Shown: in pieces, positions 33,392 to 41,477 of the stretch | Layout of the letters: each line of letters starts with the position of its first letter | Numbering within the stretch: the stretch's first letter is position 1 | DNA from: Verrucomicrobiota bacterium | Lineage (GTDB): Bacteria; Verrucomicrobiota; Verrucomicrobiia; Limisphaerales; JADLHS01 | Length of the DNA: 42,700 nt | Assembly (NCBI GenBank): GCA_029573725.1 | Contig: JAKQDQ010000051.1 | Location: 1 to 42,700, forward strand | Direction: 5' to 3' | The notes under the pieces: generated by a model | Seen by the model: only the letters and a program-made list of their open reading frames with translations | Told to the model about the DNA's origin: nothing | The model's database searches: none | Position numbers and translations under genes: made by a program

Positions 33392-33692
33392 GGTCTTGAA
33401 CCGGAAAATTCGCGCGCCCGTTTGGTGCTGCGAACGGCACCCACGATAGGCGGGTTGACTGTTCAGTCAATTAAAACTTCCGGTGCCGGGATGAGCGGTG
33501 GCGGGCGGCGGCGGCGGCCGATCCTAATGGCGCCAATTACGATTCCATCCGCCGTGTGAACAGGGTGGAGACGGCACCGGCGCGATCCCGGTATCCGGTG
33601 GGCGTCAGCGCAGGTGACTCCGAGTGCAGCGGGAGCGGCAGTCGGAGCGGGATTCCGGGGGGAGGTCTGCAGGCGCCGGACCGGCGCGCCGG
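33392..33692. other. Intergenic region upstream of tetR
   Basis: About 300 bases between the tetR start and the 3' end of the prepilin-like gene. It carries the tetR operator and promoter; the rest shows no gene. Confidence 0.45.
33443..33470 (-). promoter_or_regulatory. tetR promoter with overlapping perfect TetR operator
   Basis: TTGACTGTTCAGTCAA at 33455-33470 is a perfect palindrome (7-bp arms, TT/AA centre). Read on the minus strand, its TTGACT forms a -35 box. TATCGT at 33448-33443 is 16 nt away and fits a weak -10. The operator overlaps the -35, as expected for a repressor blocking polymerase. The start codon is about 50 nt downstream. Confidence 0.65.
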
Positions 33693-34601
33693 TCAAGGGA
33701 TCGGTACGGTTTCCGGAATCACCTCGAAAAAGCGGCTCAAATCGCGATCGGTGTTGGCGACGGCGGGCTGCGCAACGATCCACTCATTGAGTTGGGCGAT
33801 GTGCCGGGTGTTGGCTTCGCGCCAGGTCCATTTCTCGACGTGACCATCGGCGAAACTGAGCAGGCCGGAATCGGCGTGGCGCGTGGCGGGAAAGCTGATC
33901 CACGTCCACAACGAATAGCCGAACAGGGTCAGCGAGTTTGGCGCGTTAATGCCAAAGGCGCTTTGTTGGATGCTCTTTTCGTGTTCCTCGATGAACACCG
34001 CCGCCCGGCTGGGGCCGGGGCGCTGAATCTGATTCAGGCGGTGCCAGCAGAGCTGGTAGGCGGGGTCTTCCGGCTGATTGCGGAAGTTCATGTACATGCT
34101 CATGGAAACACTGCGGTTGCGGGGAAGACGTCCCAGGTCGCGCACCGTGGAGCGATCGGCCGGGCACCGATAGATGCCGAGCGCCTGGTTGTAGGGGTAA
34201 AGCACGCCCCGTTGCAGATATTCCGGGGTGGTGTCGGTCCAGGCATTGCCTTGCAGCCAGGAGAAGGGGTCGGACGTCCACGCCTCCCGGTTGCTGATGT
34301 CGGCGTCGTTCAAGGCGGTGTTGGCCGGCAACTGGTCCCCATTGTCGTCAACATACAGCTGCCAGCAAAGCTGGAGTTGTTTGAAATTGCCCATGCAGGC
34401 GGCGGCCTGGGCCTTGCCCTTGGCCCTGCCCAGCACGGGCAGCAGCAAGGCGGCGAGGATCGCGATGATGGCCAGAACCACCAGCAATTCAATCAGGGTG
34501 AAGCCCGACCAGCACAGAGTGTGGGTCCGTTGGCTCCGGTGAAAAGGAGAGTTCACGGAAAGTCCGACGAAAATTCCGGTCCGGTGTTCATCCGTTCTCA
34601 T
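33693..34601 (-). CDS. Prepilin-type N-terminal cleavage/methylation protein (type II secretion pseudopilin-like)
   Basis: A 302-aa protein with a 33-residue leader before GFTLIELLVVLAIIAILAALLLP, the class III signal processed by a prepilin peptidase. The Glu at +5 (E38) is present. After the helix come KGKAQAAACMGNFKQLQLCWQLYVDDNGDQLP and a C-terminal domain ending in FADGHVEKWTWRE, the usual tail of the DUF1559-like H-x-G/FADGHV group. Many copies of this family are typical of Verrucomicrobiota and Planctomycetota, so it is probably a surface or secreted fibre component. No other pilus genes are nearby. Confidence 0.92.
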   Translation of the reverse strand: MRTDEHRTGIFVGLSVNSPFHRSQRTHTLCWSGFTLIELLVVLAIIAILAALLLPVLGRAKGKAQAAACMGNFKQLQLCWQLYVDDNGDQLPANTALNDADISNREAWTSDPFSWLQGNAWTDTTPEYLQRGVLYPYNQALGIYRCPADRSTVRDLGRLPRNRSVSMSMYMNFRNQPEDPAYQLCWHRLNQIQRPGPSRAAVFIEEHEKSIQQSAFGINAPNSLTLFGYSLWTWISFPATRHADSGLLSFADGHVEKWTWREANTRHIAQLNEWIVAQPAVANTDRDLSRFFEVIPETVPIP

Positions 34602-34679
34602 ACATTGCTCCTAACGCCGCGCCGGGCGCGCCGGTTACGGCCGCACCTGGCCTCGTGAATCCGGACTCGCGCGCCGCCG

Positions 34680-35093
34680 TCAGCGCGTTTGGTCTTTGGG
34701 CGGTTTGACCTTCAGCACGTCCAGTGTCAAATCCCCGGGCCTGGGTTTCATGGCGGCAAAGGCCTGTCGCTGCTCGGGAGTCAACTCCGCCTCGACCTGG
34801 GCGACCAGGCGCGCGATGACGTTGGTGCTGCGCGTGATGGTATCGTTGCGGATGGCCTGCAGTTCGCGCACTGCCTGATCCAGGTGCGCCTGAATTTTGA
34901 CGCCCTGTTCCGGCGTGGGCCGGACCATCCGGTCGAAGACCTCCGCCACGTGTTCGTTCCAGCTTTCTGGATCATAGCGTCTCTCCCATTGCTGGCGGGC
35001 GGCGCGATGTCCGGCCAGCCAGCCGGCCGTCGTGCTGGCCATCACCAGCGCGACGAGGCACAGCATGATTTTCCATGGACGCACGAGGTTCAT
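34680..35093 (-). CDS. Periplasmic Spy/CnrX-like protein with LTPEQ motif
   Basis: A 137-aa protein. The N-terminal membrane segment (MLCLVALVMASTTAGWLAG) may be an uncleaved anchor. The helical periplasmic domain has PTPEQGVKIQAHLDQAVRELQ and AQVEAELTPEQRQAFAAM, the LTxxQ repeats of the Spy/CpxP/CnrX heavy-metal-resistance fold. No clear metal His/Met cluster is visible. It is the last gene of an ECF sigma/one-TM/sensor unit, its start overlapping the upstream gene by ATGA. By analogy with CnrX it may sense envelope stress or metals and act through the one-TM protein. That role is inferred. Confidence 0.7.
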   Translation of the reverse strand: MNLVRPWKIMLCLVALVMASTTAGWLAGHRAARQQWERRYDPESWNEHVAEVFDRMVRPTPEQGVKIQAHLDQAVRELQAIRNDTITRSTNVIARLVAQVEAELTPEQRQAFAAMKPRPGDLTLDVLKVKPPKDQTR

Positions 35094-35380
35094 AAGCGCC
35101 AGATCAGTTGGGCCACGGTGTTTTCCACGCCGGGATCCAGCGGGGGCGTCTCCCGCAAGTGCGGCAATTCGAGGAGGGCACAGATGGCGAGCGCCGCCAG
35201 GGCACCCGCGAGCCAGCCCAGGGAGAGGCGGCACCACACCGGTTCCCACGCCGGTGAGGCGGGCGCGCCGGCTGCGGCCAGCACCCGCGCCGTGAACCCG
35301 TGCGGCATGGTCGTGTCGCGCGGCGCGGCCTCCCGCGCGCGGGCCGCGCCGCGTTGCCATTTGGCATCAAAGTGATTCAT
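35090..35380 (-). CDS. Single-TM protein, candidate anti-sigma factor
   Basis: A 96-aa protein, start MNHFDAKWQRGAARAREA. The N-terminal half is soluble and basic; one membrane helix lies at about 54-70 (LGWLAGALAALAICALL). The periplasmic tail is short (ETPPLDPGVENTVAQLIWRL). A short cytoplasmic domain plus one membrane span is what small CnrY-like anti-sigma factors look like. It overlaps the end of the sigma factor gene and is coupled by ATGA to the Spy/CnrX-like gene. No zinc anti-sigma motif is visible. Confidence 0.6.
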   Translation of the reverse strand: MNHFDAKWQRGAARAREAAPRDTTMPHGFTARVLAAAGAPASPAWEPVWCRLSLGWLAGALAALAICALLELPHLRETPPLDPGVENTVAQLIWRL

Positions 35381-35969
35381 CATGATCCCGATTTTTCAGG
35401 GTGGTTGCCAGTTTCCTCAGTTTGCGCCGGGCGCGGAATGCCCGGATCTTGACCCGGGCGCGGCTCCAGCCGGTGAGCTGGGCGATTTCCTTCACGGAAC
35501 GCTGTTCCAGGTCCAGCAGCAGCAGCACCCAGCGATCGTCGGGCGGCAGTTGCCCGAGCAGTTTTTCCACGAGTTCCCGCGCGGCCGCCGCAGTGGTGTC
35601 CGGCGGAGTCGCGGCGTCGGTCAGCATGAAATCCAACCAGGCCGCTTCGTCTTCGGCAAGATCGCTCCAGCGCCACTCGGGACGCCGTCGTTCGGCGCGG
35701 AGCGCATCCAGACAGGTGCGGACCGCCAGTCTGGAGACCCAGTGGGTGAACGGAATGCCGGCCCGTGCCGTGTATTGATCCAGCCGGGTGAACAGTTTCA
35801 CAAAAATTTCCTGAGCGAGATCCTCCTCCTGGGTGCGCCGTGGCAAATGCCGGCGCACCGTGCGCAGGACCAGTGGAAACAGGCGCTCGACCAGTTCGCG
35901 GGCCGCGTGGTCGTCGTGCGCCCGCACCCGGGTCAGGAGCTCCGTCAAGTCGCATTCTTCGGTCCACAT
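35367..35969 (-). CDS. ECF-type RNA polymerase sigma factor
   Basis: A 200-aa sigma-70-family factor with only regions 2 and 4. Region 2 is LVERLFPLVLRTVRRHLPRRTQEEDLAQEIFVKLFTRLDQY, followed by PFTHWVSRLAVRTCLDALRAER. Region 4 is LPPDDRWVLLLLDLEQRSVKEIAQLTGWSRARVKIRAFRARRKLRKL, with a clear helix-turn-helix. The start is placed at MWTEECDLTELL. It overlaps the one-TM gene by 14 nt, so the three genes form an operon. It probably directs transcription of its own operon after release from the anti-sigma. Target genes cannot be read from the sequence. Confidence 0.9.
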   Translation of the reverse strand: MWTEECDLTELLTRVRAHDDHAARELVERLFPLVLRTVRRHLPRRTQEEDLAQEIFVKLFTRLDQYTARAGIPFTHWVSRLAVRTCLDALRAERRRPEWRWSDLAEDEAAWLDFMLTDAATPPDTTAAAARELVEKLLGQLPPDDRWVLLLLDLEQRSVKEIAQLTGWSRARVKIRAFRARRKLRKLATTLKNRDHDESL

Positions 35970-36151
35970 GAAACATGGTATGACAAGGTCCGCGCAATTA
36001 TTAACGCCGCGCTGCCGGCGCCGGTTGCACGGAAGTGGGGGGAGCAAATTCGTCCGGCCAGTGGGCCCACGGCCTTTGGCGGCCCGGGCTCGTGCGCCGT
36101 TCCCTGTCCTCTGGTCGGGCTGGCCGGCTGGCGTGAGGCCGGGCGGATGGA

Positions 36152-37339
36152 CTACCGGGCGGCGGGTAAGGCGTCCGCCACGGGTGGGGCCGCTGAGGGC
36201 ACGGCCTGGTGATAGTCCTCGCCCAAAAAAGCCGCCAGGGTCGCGGCCAACTGGCTCTGCGTCAGTGGCGGGCAGTTGCTGCGCTCCCCCAGGGCCGGCG
36301 TGTCCGGCCCGAGAAACGCCATCCAGATATATTGTGCGCCTTCGATTTTGCGCCCGTGATGTTTCCAGTTTTCCGGGGCCAGGCCGCGGCCGTGGTCCGT
36401 GAGCAGCAGCAGCGTGGTTTTGTTGCGGTAACGCTCCGAGGCCTGCACCGTCTCCCAGAGGCGCCGCACGTAAGCATCGAACTGGTGCGCGGCGTGGAGT
36501 ACCGCGCCATATTGACCGGCATGCGCCCAGTGGTCGGTTTCCAGAAAATCCACAAACAGCACGCGCGGCTGTTTGACCACCAGGTGTTCCAGTGCCGCTT
36601 GAAAGATGAACGAATCGTACACCTCGGCCGGGTTGGCCGGAGTGGTGTCGCGGATCAAATCATTCAGCAACGCCATCCGCGGACTGGGCGTCGGTTCCGG
36701 GACGGGCTCCCAGCCCCCCATCACGGGAAAGCCGCACCGTTCGCGATTGATGATGAACGGGACGACATCCCAGGCGCTGTAGGCCGCCACGGCATTTTTG
36801 AACGCGGGTTTCTGGTGCAGCCATTCCAGGACGGTCACGTTGACGTTGGGGATTTTGGCGTTGCTGTTGATGCGCGGGTCCGCCGAGCCGGTGAGGAATT
36901 CGTTGCGTCCGGGATAGGAAAACCACTCGTTGTTGGTCACGCGCACCACGCTGCCTTTATTTTGGTTGCCGTAGAGTTGTCCCTCCTTTGCAATCACCTG
37001 CCAGAAGAATGGCAGCAACAGCTCCCGCCGCGCTTCGGGCGTCTCGCGCCAATACTGTTTGATCAACGGGTGCCGGCTGTCGGGTTTGGGGAGCAGCGCG
37101 GGATCCGCTCCGGTGAAGACCTCCTGCCAGCGCAAGCCGTCGGTGTGGATGAGGATGACATTCTCGGTTTTTAATCTGGGCGCCGCCTGTGCCGGCGCGA
37201 AGCTGGTGAAAATCAGCCCCATCAGCAGCGGGGTCATCTTCACCAGACGGCGGGGGCGGGGGCGGGGGCGAAGCAGCCAGTTCATCACGAAAGACATGGT
37301 TCGATTGATCTGCATTCGGTTCGTTGGGATGTCGGTCAA
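36152..37339 (-). CDS. Alkaline-phosphatase-superfamily protein (phosphodiesterase/sulfatase-like), exported
   Basis: A 395-aa protein. A hydrophobic signal segment (TPLLMGLIFTSFAPAQA) sits after a basic leader, so several ATGs are possible starts. Metal-binding segments are VILIHTDGLRW (first Asp), VDFLETDHWAHAGQY (Asp-His) and LLLTDHGRG (Asp-His). FSYPGRNEFLTG aligns with the nucleophile loop of nucleotide pyrophosphatases; a Ser stands where Thr is typical. The substrate may be a phosphodiester, phosphonate or sulfate ester in the periplasm. The gene has no close partner. Confidence 0.85.
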   Translation of the reverse strand: MTDIPTNRMQINRTMSFVMNWLLRPRPRPRRLVKMTPLLMGLIFTSFAPAQAAPRLKTENVILIHTDGLRWQEVFTGADPALLPKPDSRHPLIKQYWRETPEARRELLLPFFWQVIAKEGQLYGNQNKGSVVRVTNNEWFSYPGRNEFLTGSADPRINSNAKIPNVNVTVLEWLHQKPAFKNAVAAYSAWDVVPFIINRERCGFPVMGGWEPVPEPTPSPRMALLNDLIRDTTPANPAEVYDSFIFQAALEHLVVKQPRVLFVDFLETDHWAHAGQYGAVLHAAHQFDAYVRRLWETVQASERYRNKTTLLLLTDHGRGLAPENWKHHGRKIEGAQYIWMAFLGPDTPALGERSNCPPLTQSQLAATLAAFLGEDYHQAVPSAAPPVADALPAAR

Positions 37340-37666
37340 AATCCGACCTTCCGTGGGAGGTTCACGCCGGGCAGCTTAACTATTGTCCGGCCAACGTCAA
37401 GATCCGATCGCTTCAAGCTTGGGGCCGGGCCGGATCCGTCGCCCCAGGCGACAAAGGGGGCCCGCCGATCGGACGTGCGTGGGACTTGTGACGGACTGCA
37501 CCCGCCGCGGGGGGTACAGGCGCTCGAGCCAATGGTGTTGTCCACGCTGAAGCGGGTGGCTCAAGGCCGGATCAACTGCTCCATGCCGCCGTGGTGCCGG
37601 GTGGGAGGCTCCGTTCCAACTGCGAGGCCTGACGCCGCGCCGACGCGGCGAGTTTGCCGGTCCTTG
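37340..37666. other. Gene-free interval before the surface-protein cluster
   Basis: About 325 bases, GC-rich, no recognised protein, RNA or strong hairpin. It lies upstream of the phosphatase-like gene and downstream of the 690-aa gene, so it probably holds the promoter of the former. Confidence 0.4.
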
Positions 37667-39739
37667 TCACCAACCCACGTCCGCCGTGTCCATGCGCGCC
37701 ACCCAGCGCACCGTCGTGCTTAAGCCTGAACTGCTGGTAGTTCCGCTCACATTGATGGTCAGGGCGTTGCCGGCCAGGCCGAGAGAGGCGGACCAGGGCA
37801 CGGGATCCGCACCCAGTGTGGTCGTGGTCGGACTGCCGACGAATGTGGCTGTTCCATTCATGTCTTTGACGACGCCAGTATAGCGGATTCCAAACGAATC
37901 CGTACCGGGCAAAACACTTGGATCGGCCCGGCCCACCAGCAGAATATCGAAGGCGAGCGTGCGATTCGGTTCGATCGCGAGCAGGGTGACCCCGCCGTCC
38001 AGGGCCATTTTCGTCGTGGGCTTGATGGCATCCGTCACTGCGCGAAGGATAAAGATTGAATGTTGCGCATCACCGGGATTTGCAAACATGCCGGCGGCGT
38101 GGGCCAGTTGTCCGTATTGCGAAGGTTTCGCCTCCCGTCCGCCGGGCACGGTCGCGTAATCGCCGTCGTTCTGGTTGTTCGCGCCGCCCCCGATGGTGGC
38201 GGCCTGCCCGTGGGCGTAATTACCCACTCCGCCCCCCACCGTGGCGTGCTGGTTCAAGGCGGCATTCTCGGCGCCACCGCTGACGGTGGCCGCCGGGAAA
38301 TCCGCCGTATTGAAAAAGCCACCGCCCACGGTCGCTGATTCGCCGAGTGCTTGATTGCCATTACCGCCGCTGGCAGTGGCCCAATTTCTGAGGGCGGTGT
38401 TTTGCTCGCCCCCTCCCACGGTGGCGGATTGCCCCAGGGCGGCGTTTTCCCGCCCGCCACTGACCACGCTCCAGTCGCCTGACGCGCGATTGGTGAGCAG
38501 GGTGCCCAGGTTCGGATCCACGCCGCCTCCGCCCGCGATGGTCGCCGCATAACCGCCCGCATGGTTGTAACCTCCTCCCGATGCGGTGGCGAACGCGTTG
38601 GTGGCCAGATTCACCCGGCCGCCTCCGACGACACTCCAATCCCCCAGCGCCTGGTTGCCGTAAGTGTCTCCGAGCGAGGGATCCAGGCCGCCTCCACCGC
38701 CGACAACTGCGGCATAACCCGTAATCTGGTTGTAGCCGCCGCCGGCAATCGTGCCCAACTCGCCGGTCACCCCATTGAACTGGCCGCCGCCCACGGTGGA
38801 ATGATCTCCCTGGGCAATGCTGAATTCGCCGCCGCCAATCGTGGACCCCTGGCCAACGGCAAAGTGGCCGGTGCCGCCGCCGATCACGGATCGTGGGCCC
38901 ACGGTATTGCCGGAGCCGCCGTTAATCACACCGAAATCGCCGGTTGCCTGATTGGGGGCGATGCTTTCGCCGCCGCCGCCGATCACGTTCCCCTGGCCGC
39001 TGGCACCATTGCCAGCATGGCCGCCAATCCAGTTGGGGGCGCCACCGGGCGGCACGCTCGGTTCGATCAGCAGCGCGCGTTCGTTGTTGACGCGCAGTTC
39101 CAAGGGGGTGGGATCCGCGGTGCCGAGGTAACTGCCCGGGATCATTCCAAAGTTGCCGCCGGTCTGCCAGAATTGGTCGGCGGACAGGCCATTCAACGCC
39201 AGTGCATCTACGCCGGTCAGGTTTGCCCCGTCCCCGTGGAAGGTGCCGTGGAACTGATTGCCTGGATCGGTGAATTGCACGCTCCCCGGGTAGCCCCCCA
39301 GCAATGACGAAGGCGGCAATGTCCCCACCACGCCCGCGGCGTTCACTTGAGCGGCGAAGCGGGCATAGGGCGTGGGAGTGATGGCCTGGCGCGGCGTCAG
39401 CGGCGTGAAGGCGCCCCCGCCGTTGGTGCGTGCCGCGATTTCCAACCAGCGCGGCGAGCCGGTAAACACGCCCGCGCCCGGATCGAGCGTGACGGTGAAC
39501 AGGCCGTTGCTGACGGCGACGGGTGAATTCGTCATTGGACCTGCGATCACGGTTGGCCCACCGCTGGAGTCGTAGATCGTGAATCGCAAATCGTAAATCC
39601 CGCTGGCTGGGCTCGCGCCGTCGTGCAGCCGCCCCTGATAGGTGAACGCCGTGCCTTGGGCCGGCAAGGAGGCGGACGGCAGGAGGACGGCCAAGCCCGC
39701 CAGGAGGCCGGGTGGTCGGAGAATGGAGAGGGTTTTCAT
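37667..39739 (-). CDS. Secreted beta-roll surface protein with 15-residue GGG repeats
   Basis: A 690-aa protein with a signal peptide (MKTLSILRPPGLLAGLAVLLPSAS). Residues 31-130 are an FTYQGRL-type domain (AFTYQGRLHDGASPASGIYDLRFTIYD) widespread in this phylum. Residues 250-540 hold about 18 units on a 15-residue period of the form (A/S)T(I/V)GGG-x2-N-x-A-x-G-x2, resembling YadA/Hep_Hag head repeats. The C-terminal ~130 residues (LAFDILLVGRADP, FGIRYTGVVKDMNGT, LTINVSGTT, TTVRWVARMDTADV) resemble a phage-tail-type C-terminal domain. It is probably a trimeric or stacked surface fibre. Neighbours are two small secreted paralogues and an S74 fibre. Confidence 0.85.
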   Translation of the reverse strand: MKTLSILRPPGLLAGLAVLLPSASLPAQGTAFTYQGRLHDGASPASGIYDLRFTIYDSSGGPTVIAGPMTNSPVAVSNGLFTVTLDPGAGVFTGSPRWLEIAARTNGGGAFTPLTPRQAITPTPYARFAAQVNAAGVVGTLPPSSLLGGYPGSVQFTDPGNQFHGTFHGDGANLTGVDALALNGLSADQFWQTGGNFGMIPGSYLGTADPTPLELRVNNERALLIEPSVPPGGAPNWIGGHAGNGASGQGNVIGGGGESIAPNQATGDFGVINGGSGNTVGPRSVIGGGTGHFAVGQGSTIGGGEFSIAQGDHSTVGGGQFNGVTGELGTIAGGGYNQITGYAAVVGGGGGLDPSLGDTYGNQALGDWSVVGGGRVNLATNAFATASGGGYNHAGGYAATIAGGGGVDPNLGTLLTNRASGDWSVVSGGRENAALGQSATVGGGEQNTALRNWATASGGNGNQALGESATVGGGFFNTADFPAATVSGGAENAALNQHATVGGGVGNYAHGQAATIGGGANNQNDGDYATVPGGREAKPSQYGQLAHAAGMFANPGDAQHSIFILRAVTDAIKPTTKMALDGGVTLLAIEPNRTLAFDILLVGRADPSVLPGTDSFGIRYTGVVKDMNGTATFVGSPTTTTLGADPVPWSASLGLAGNALTINVSGTTSSSGLSTTVRWVARMDTADVGW
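38120..38992 (-). repeat. 45-bp-period coding repeats with a 165-bp tandem duplication
   Basis: About 18 units code for the 15-residue GGG repeat. Within them residues 329-383 and 384-438 (DNA 38426-38755) form a 55-residue direct duplication: each half contains a GGGYN unit, a 25-residue unit with GLDP or GVDP, then GDWSVV. Outside the duplication the units are diverged. Confidence 0.8.
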
Positions 39740-39789
39740 GGTTTGTGGTCGGGTGATTGATTTTGGTGTGTAGGTGACGTTGGGTAACT

Positions 39790-40362
39790 TTACGGTTTGA
39801 AGAGGCGATAGAACCGGTTGCCGGTGGGAGGATGGATGAGGACGGTTTTGTTGGTACCGTCATCGGTGGGGGTGGCGGTGACGTTGCTCCAGTTCAGGGA
39901 GCTGACGCTGTTGGTGTTTTGTTGCAGGATCCAGCCGGGCGAGGGGGATGGCCACCACACCGCCACCGTGTTGGTGGAGGTGCGGGCGATGGACAGCGTG
40001 GGTGCGCCGGGCATCTGCACGGCTTGCAGGGCCCAGAAGCCGCCTTGCAGGGTGTAATTGCCGCCGGTCAGGAGCGCGCCGGCGTCCGACTGGCCGATGG
40101 TGCCGCTGACGGAATATACGCCGCCGGTGCTGGTCCCGCCGCCGCCGTCAATGGTGTACCAGTCAATGCGGTAACTTTGGGCGCGACTGGTGGAGGGTGG
40201 CGTGAGGATGACGATGAGCAACGCCAGAAGTCCGAGAGCCGGTCTCCTAAATTTCCAGCCGGACCCCAGTTCGGAATTCAGGGTGTCAGCATGCGCGCCT
40301 CCGGACATTCCGGCCAGGAGGCGATGGATTGCGGATTTTGCATTTATCAAGTTTGTTTTCAT
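39790..40362 (-). CDS. Secreted protein with DWYTIDGGGGTSTGGVYSVSGTIGQ domain (paralogue A)
   Basis: A 190-aa protein. The start at MKTNLINAKSAIHRLLAGM gives a long N-region before the hydrophobic segment ALGLLALLIVILTPPSTSRAQ, an export signal. The next domain opens IDWYTIDGGGGTSTGGVYSV and continues SGTIGQSDAGALLTGGNYTLQGGFW. A C-terminal Ig/FnIII-like domain ends in RFYRLFKP. No enzymatic motif is present. The family is common in Verrucomicrobiota surface gene clusters but I know no function. A near-identical paralogue lies about 1 kb away, with 72 nt differing only at five third-codon positions. Confidence 0.8.
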   Translation of the reverse strand: MKTNLINAKSAIHRLLAGMSGGAHADTLNSELGSGWKFRRPALGLLALLIVILTPPSTSRAQSYRIDWYTIDGGGGTSTGGVYSVSGTIGQSDAGALLTGGNYTLQGGFWALQAVQMPGAPTLSIARTSTNTVAVWWPSPSPGWILQQNTNSVSSLNWSNVTATPTDDGTNKTVLIHPPTGNRFYRLFKP

Positions 40363-41013
40363 TGGGCGGCGTGTGGGTTGAGGATTGAGCGGGTTCAAGA
40401 GGGCAGCGGTTTCATGGCGGCGACGAGGTAAAAGCGCATGGAGGGGGTAGCGGCAAGCCGTGGGCCATTCGTGCCGGTGTTGTCCTGGCATGGGATGTCG
40501 TTGGCGGGCGCGCCCGGCGAAAACTGCCCCGGCAAACCGCACCCGATGGGATGTGGAGGGTCACGCCAAGCGTGCAGGGGGCGGCGAGGAATTGCTGGGG
40601 CGGGATCTTCATATTACTGGAGTCTCGTCCTGTCTGGCTGGCGCTGGGGAATGCCGGCGCTGTGCGGGTTTACACCCGGACGCCGGGTTGGGGGCAACCC
40701 CGCCTCTGGCGCTGATGCGTCCCCACTCTGTAGCGTACCAGACCAGCAAGTGCCCGGTGTATTTTACCGGCGCGATGGGTTGCGTGGATCGTATGATTCA
40801 CTGGCATGAATTTCATGGTCTTGACCGGGTTCAGTTCGAAATTCACAAATCGTCGCTGGAACGGGGAGCAACGTAGCAGAAACCCGAAGTCCGCTCAATC
40901 TGAAATTAGGGAAAAATTTGGGGCAATTCGCCGCGCCACCAATGCCGGGAGTGACGCCTGCGGCCTCCCCGCGCCCATGCCCGGCCTGCGGAGCGTTCCC
41001 GGCGAACCCGGCG
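40363..41013. other. Gene-free interval between the two paralogues
   Basis: About 650 bases. Scattered frames lack motifs. A fragment around 40875-40910 (CCCGAAGTCCGCTCAATC-like) looks like the short interspersed repeats of this lineage. The start of paralogue A's promoter presumably lies at its right-hand end on the plus strand coordinates. Confidence 0.4.
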
Positions 41014-41463
41014 TCACGGCTTGAACAACCGGTAGAATTTTGTCGGGGTTGTGGCTGGGACCACGATGGGATTGGTGGAACCGCTGGGGGAATTGGTCCA
41101 GTTGGCGGGCGAGAGCACCCAGGTCTCCTGCAAAATCCAGCCCGGCGTGTTCGGCGTCCACGAGATGGTGGCATTGCCCGGTGTCGCCGGAACAATGGTC
41201 AGGGTGGGCGCACCCCCGGTTTGGATTACCGTGGGCAGAACCCAGAAACCGCCGGTGACGGAGTACTGTCCATTGGTCATCGGCCCGCCCGCATCCGGCT
41301 GACCGATGGTGCCGCTGACGGAGTACACGCCACCCGTGCTGGTGCCGCCGCCGCCGTCAATGGTGTACCAGTCAATCGAATAGGTTTGGGCTGGAACGGA
41401 AATGCCAGCCGCAGCCCAGAGCAGCCCGCCGGCGGCGATCGCTTTCAGCAGTGAATGATTCAT
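41014..41463 (-). CDS. Secreted protein with DWYTIDGGGGTSTGGVYSVSGTIGQ domain (paralogue B)
   Basis: A 149-aa protein. Signal peptide MNHSLLKAIAAGGLLWAAAGISVPAQ, then IDWYTIDGGGGTSTGGVYSV, SGTIGQPDAGGPMTNGQYSVTGGFW, and an Ig/FnIII-like C-terminus closing with KFYRLFKP. It lacks the long N-region of paralogue A. The domain pair is the same. It starts 15 nt downstream of the S74 fibre gene's stop on the same strand, so the two are probably co-transcribed. Function unknown; an accessory or secreted surface component is a guess. Confidence 0.82.
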   Translation of the reverse strand: MNHSLLKAIAAGGLLWAAAGISVPAQTYSIDWYTIDGGGGTSTGGVYSVSGTIGQPDAGGPMTNGQYSVTGGFWVLPTVIQTGGAPTLTIVPATPGNATISWTPNTPGWILQETWVLSPANWTNSPSGSTNPIVVPATTPTKFYRLFKP

Positions 41464-41477
41464 GTGCCCCTCCTTTC

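Noticed and set aside
33624..34658. Plus-strand open frame of 344 aa opposite the prepilin-like gene
   Set aside because: Antisense shadow; the minus-strand gene has a clear GFTLIELLVV signal.
38120..38992. Regular repeats that might suggest a CRISPR array
   Set aside because: They are in-frame coding repeats without constant repeat and unique spacer structure.
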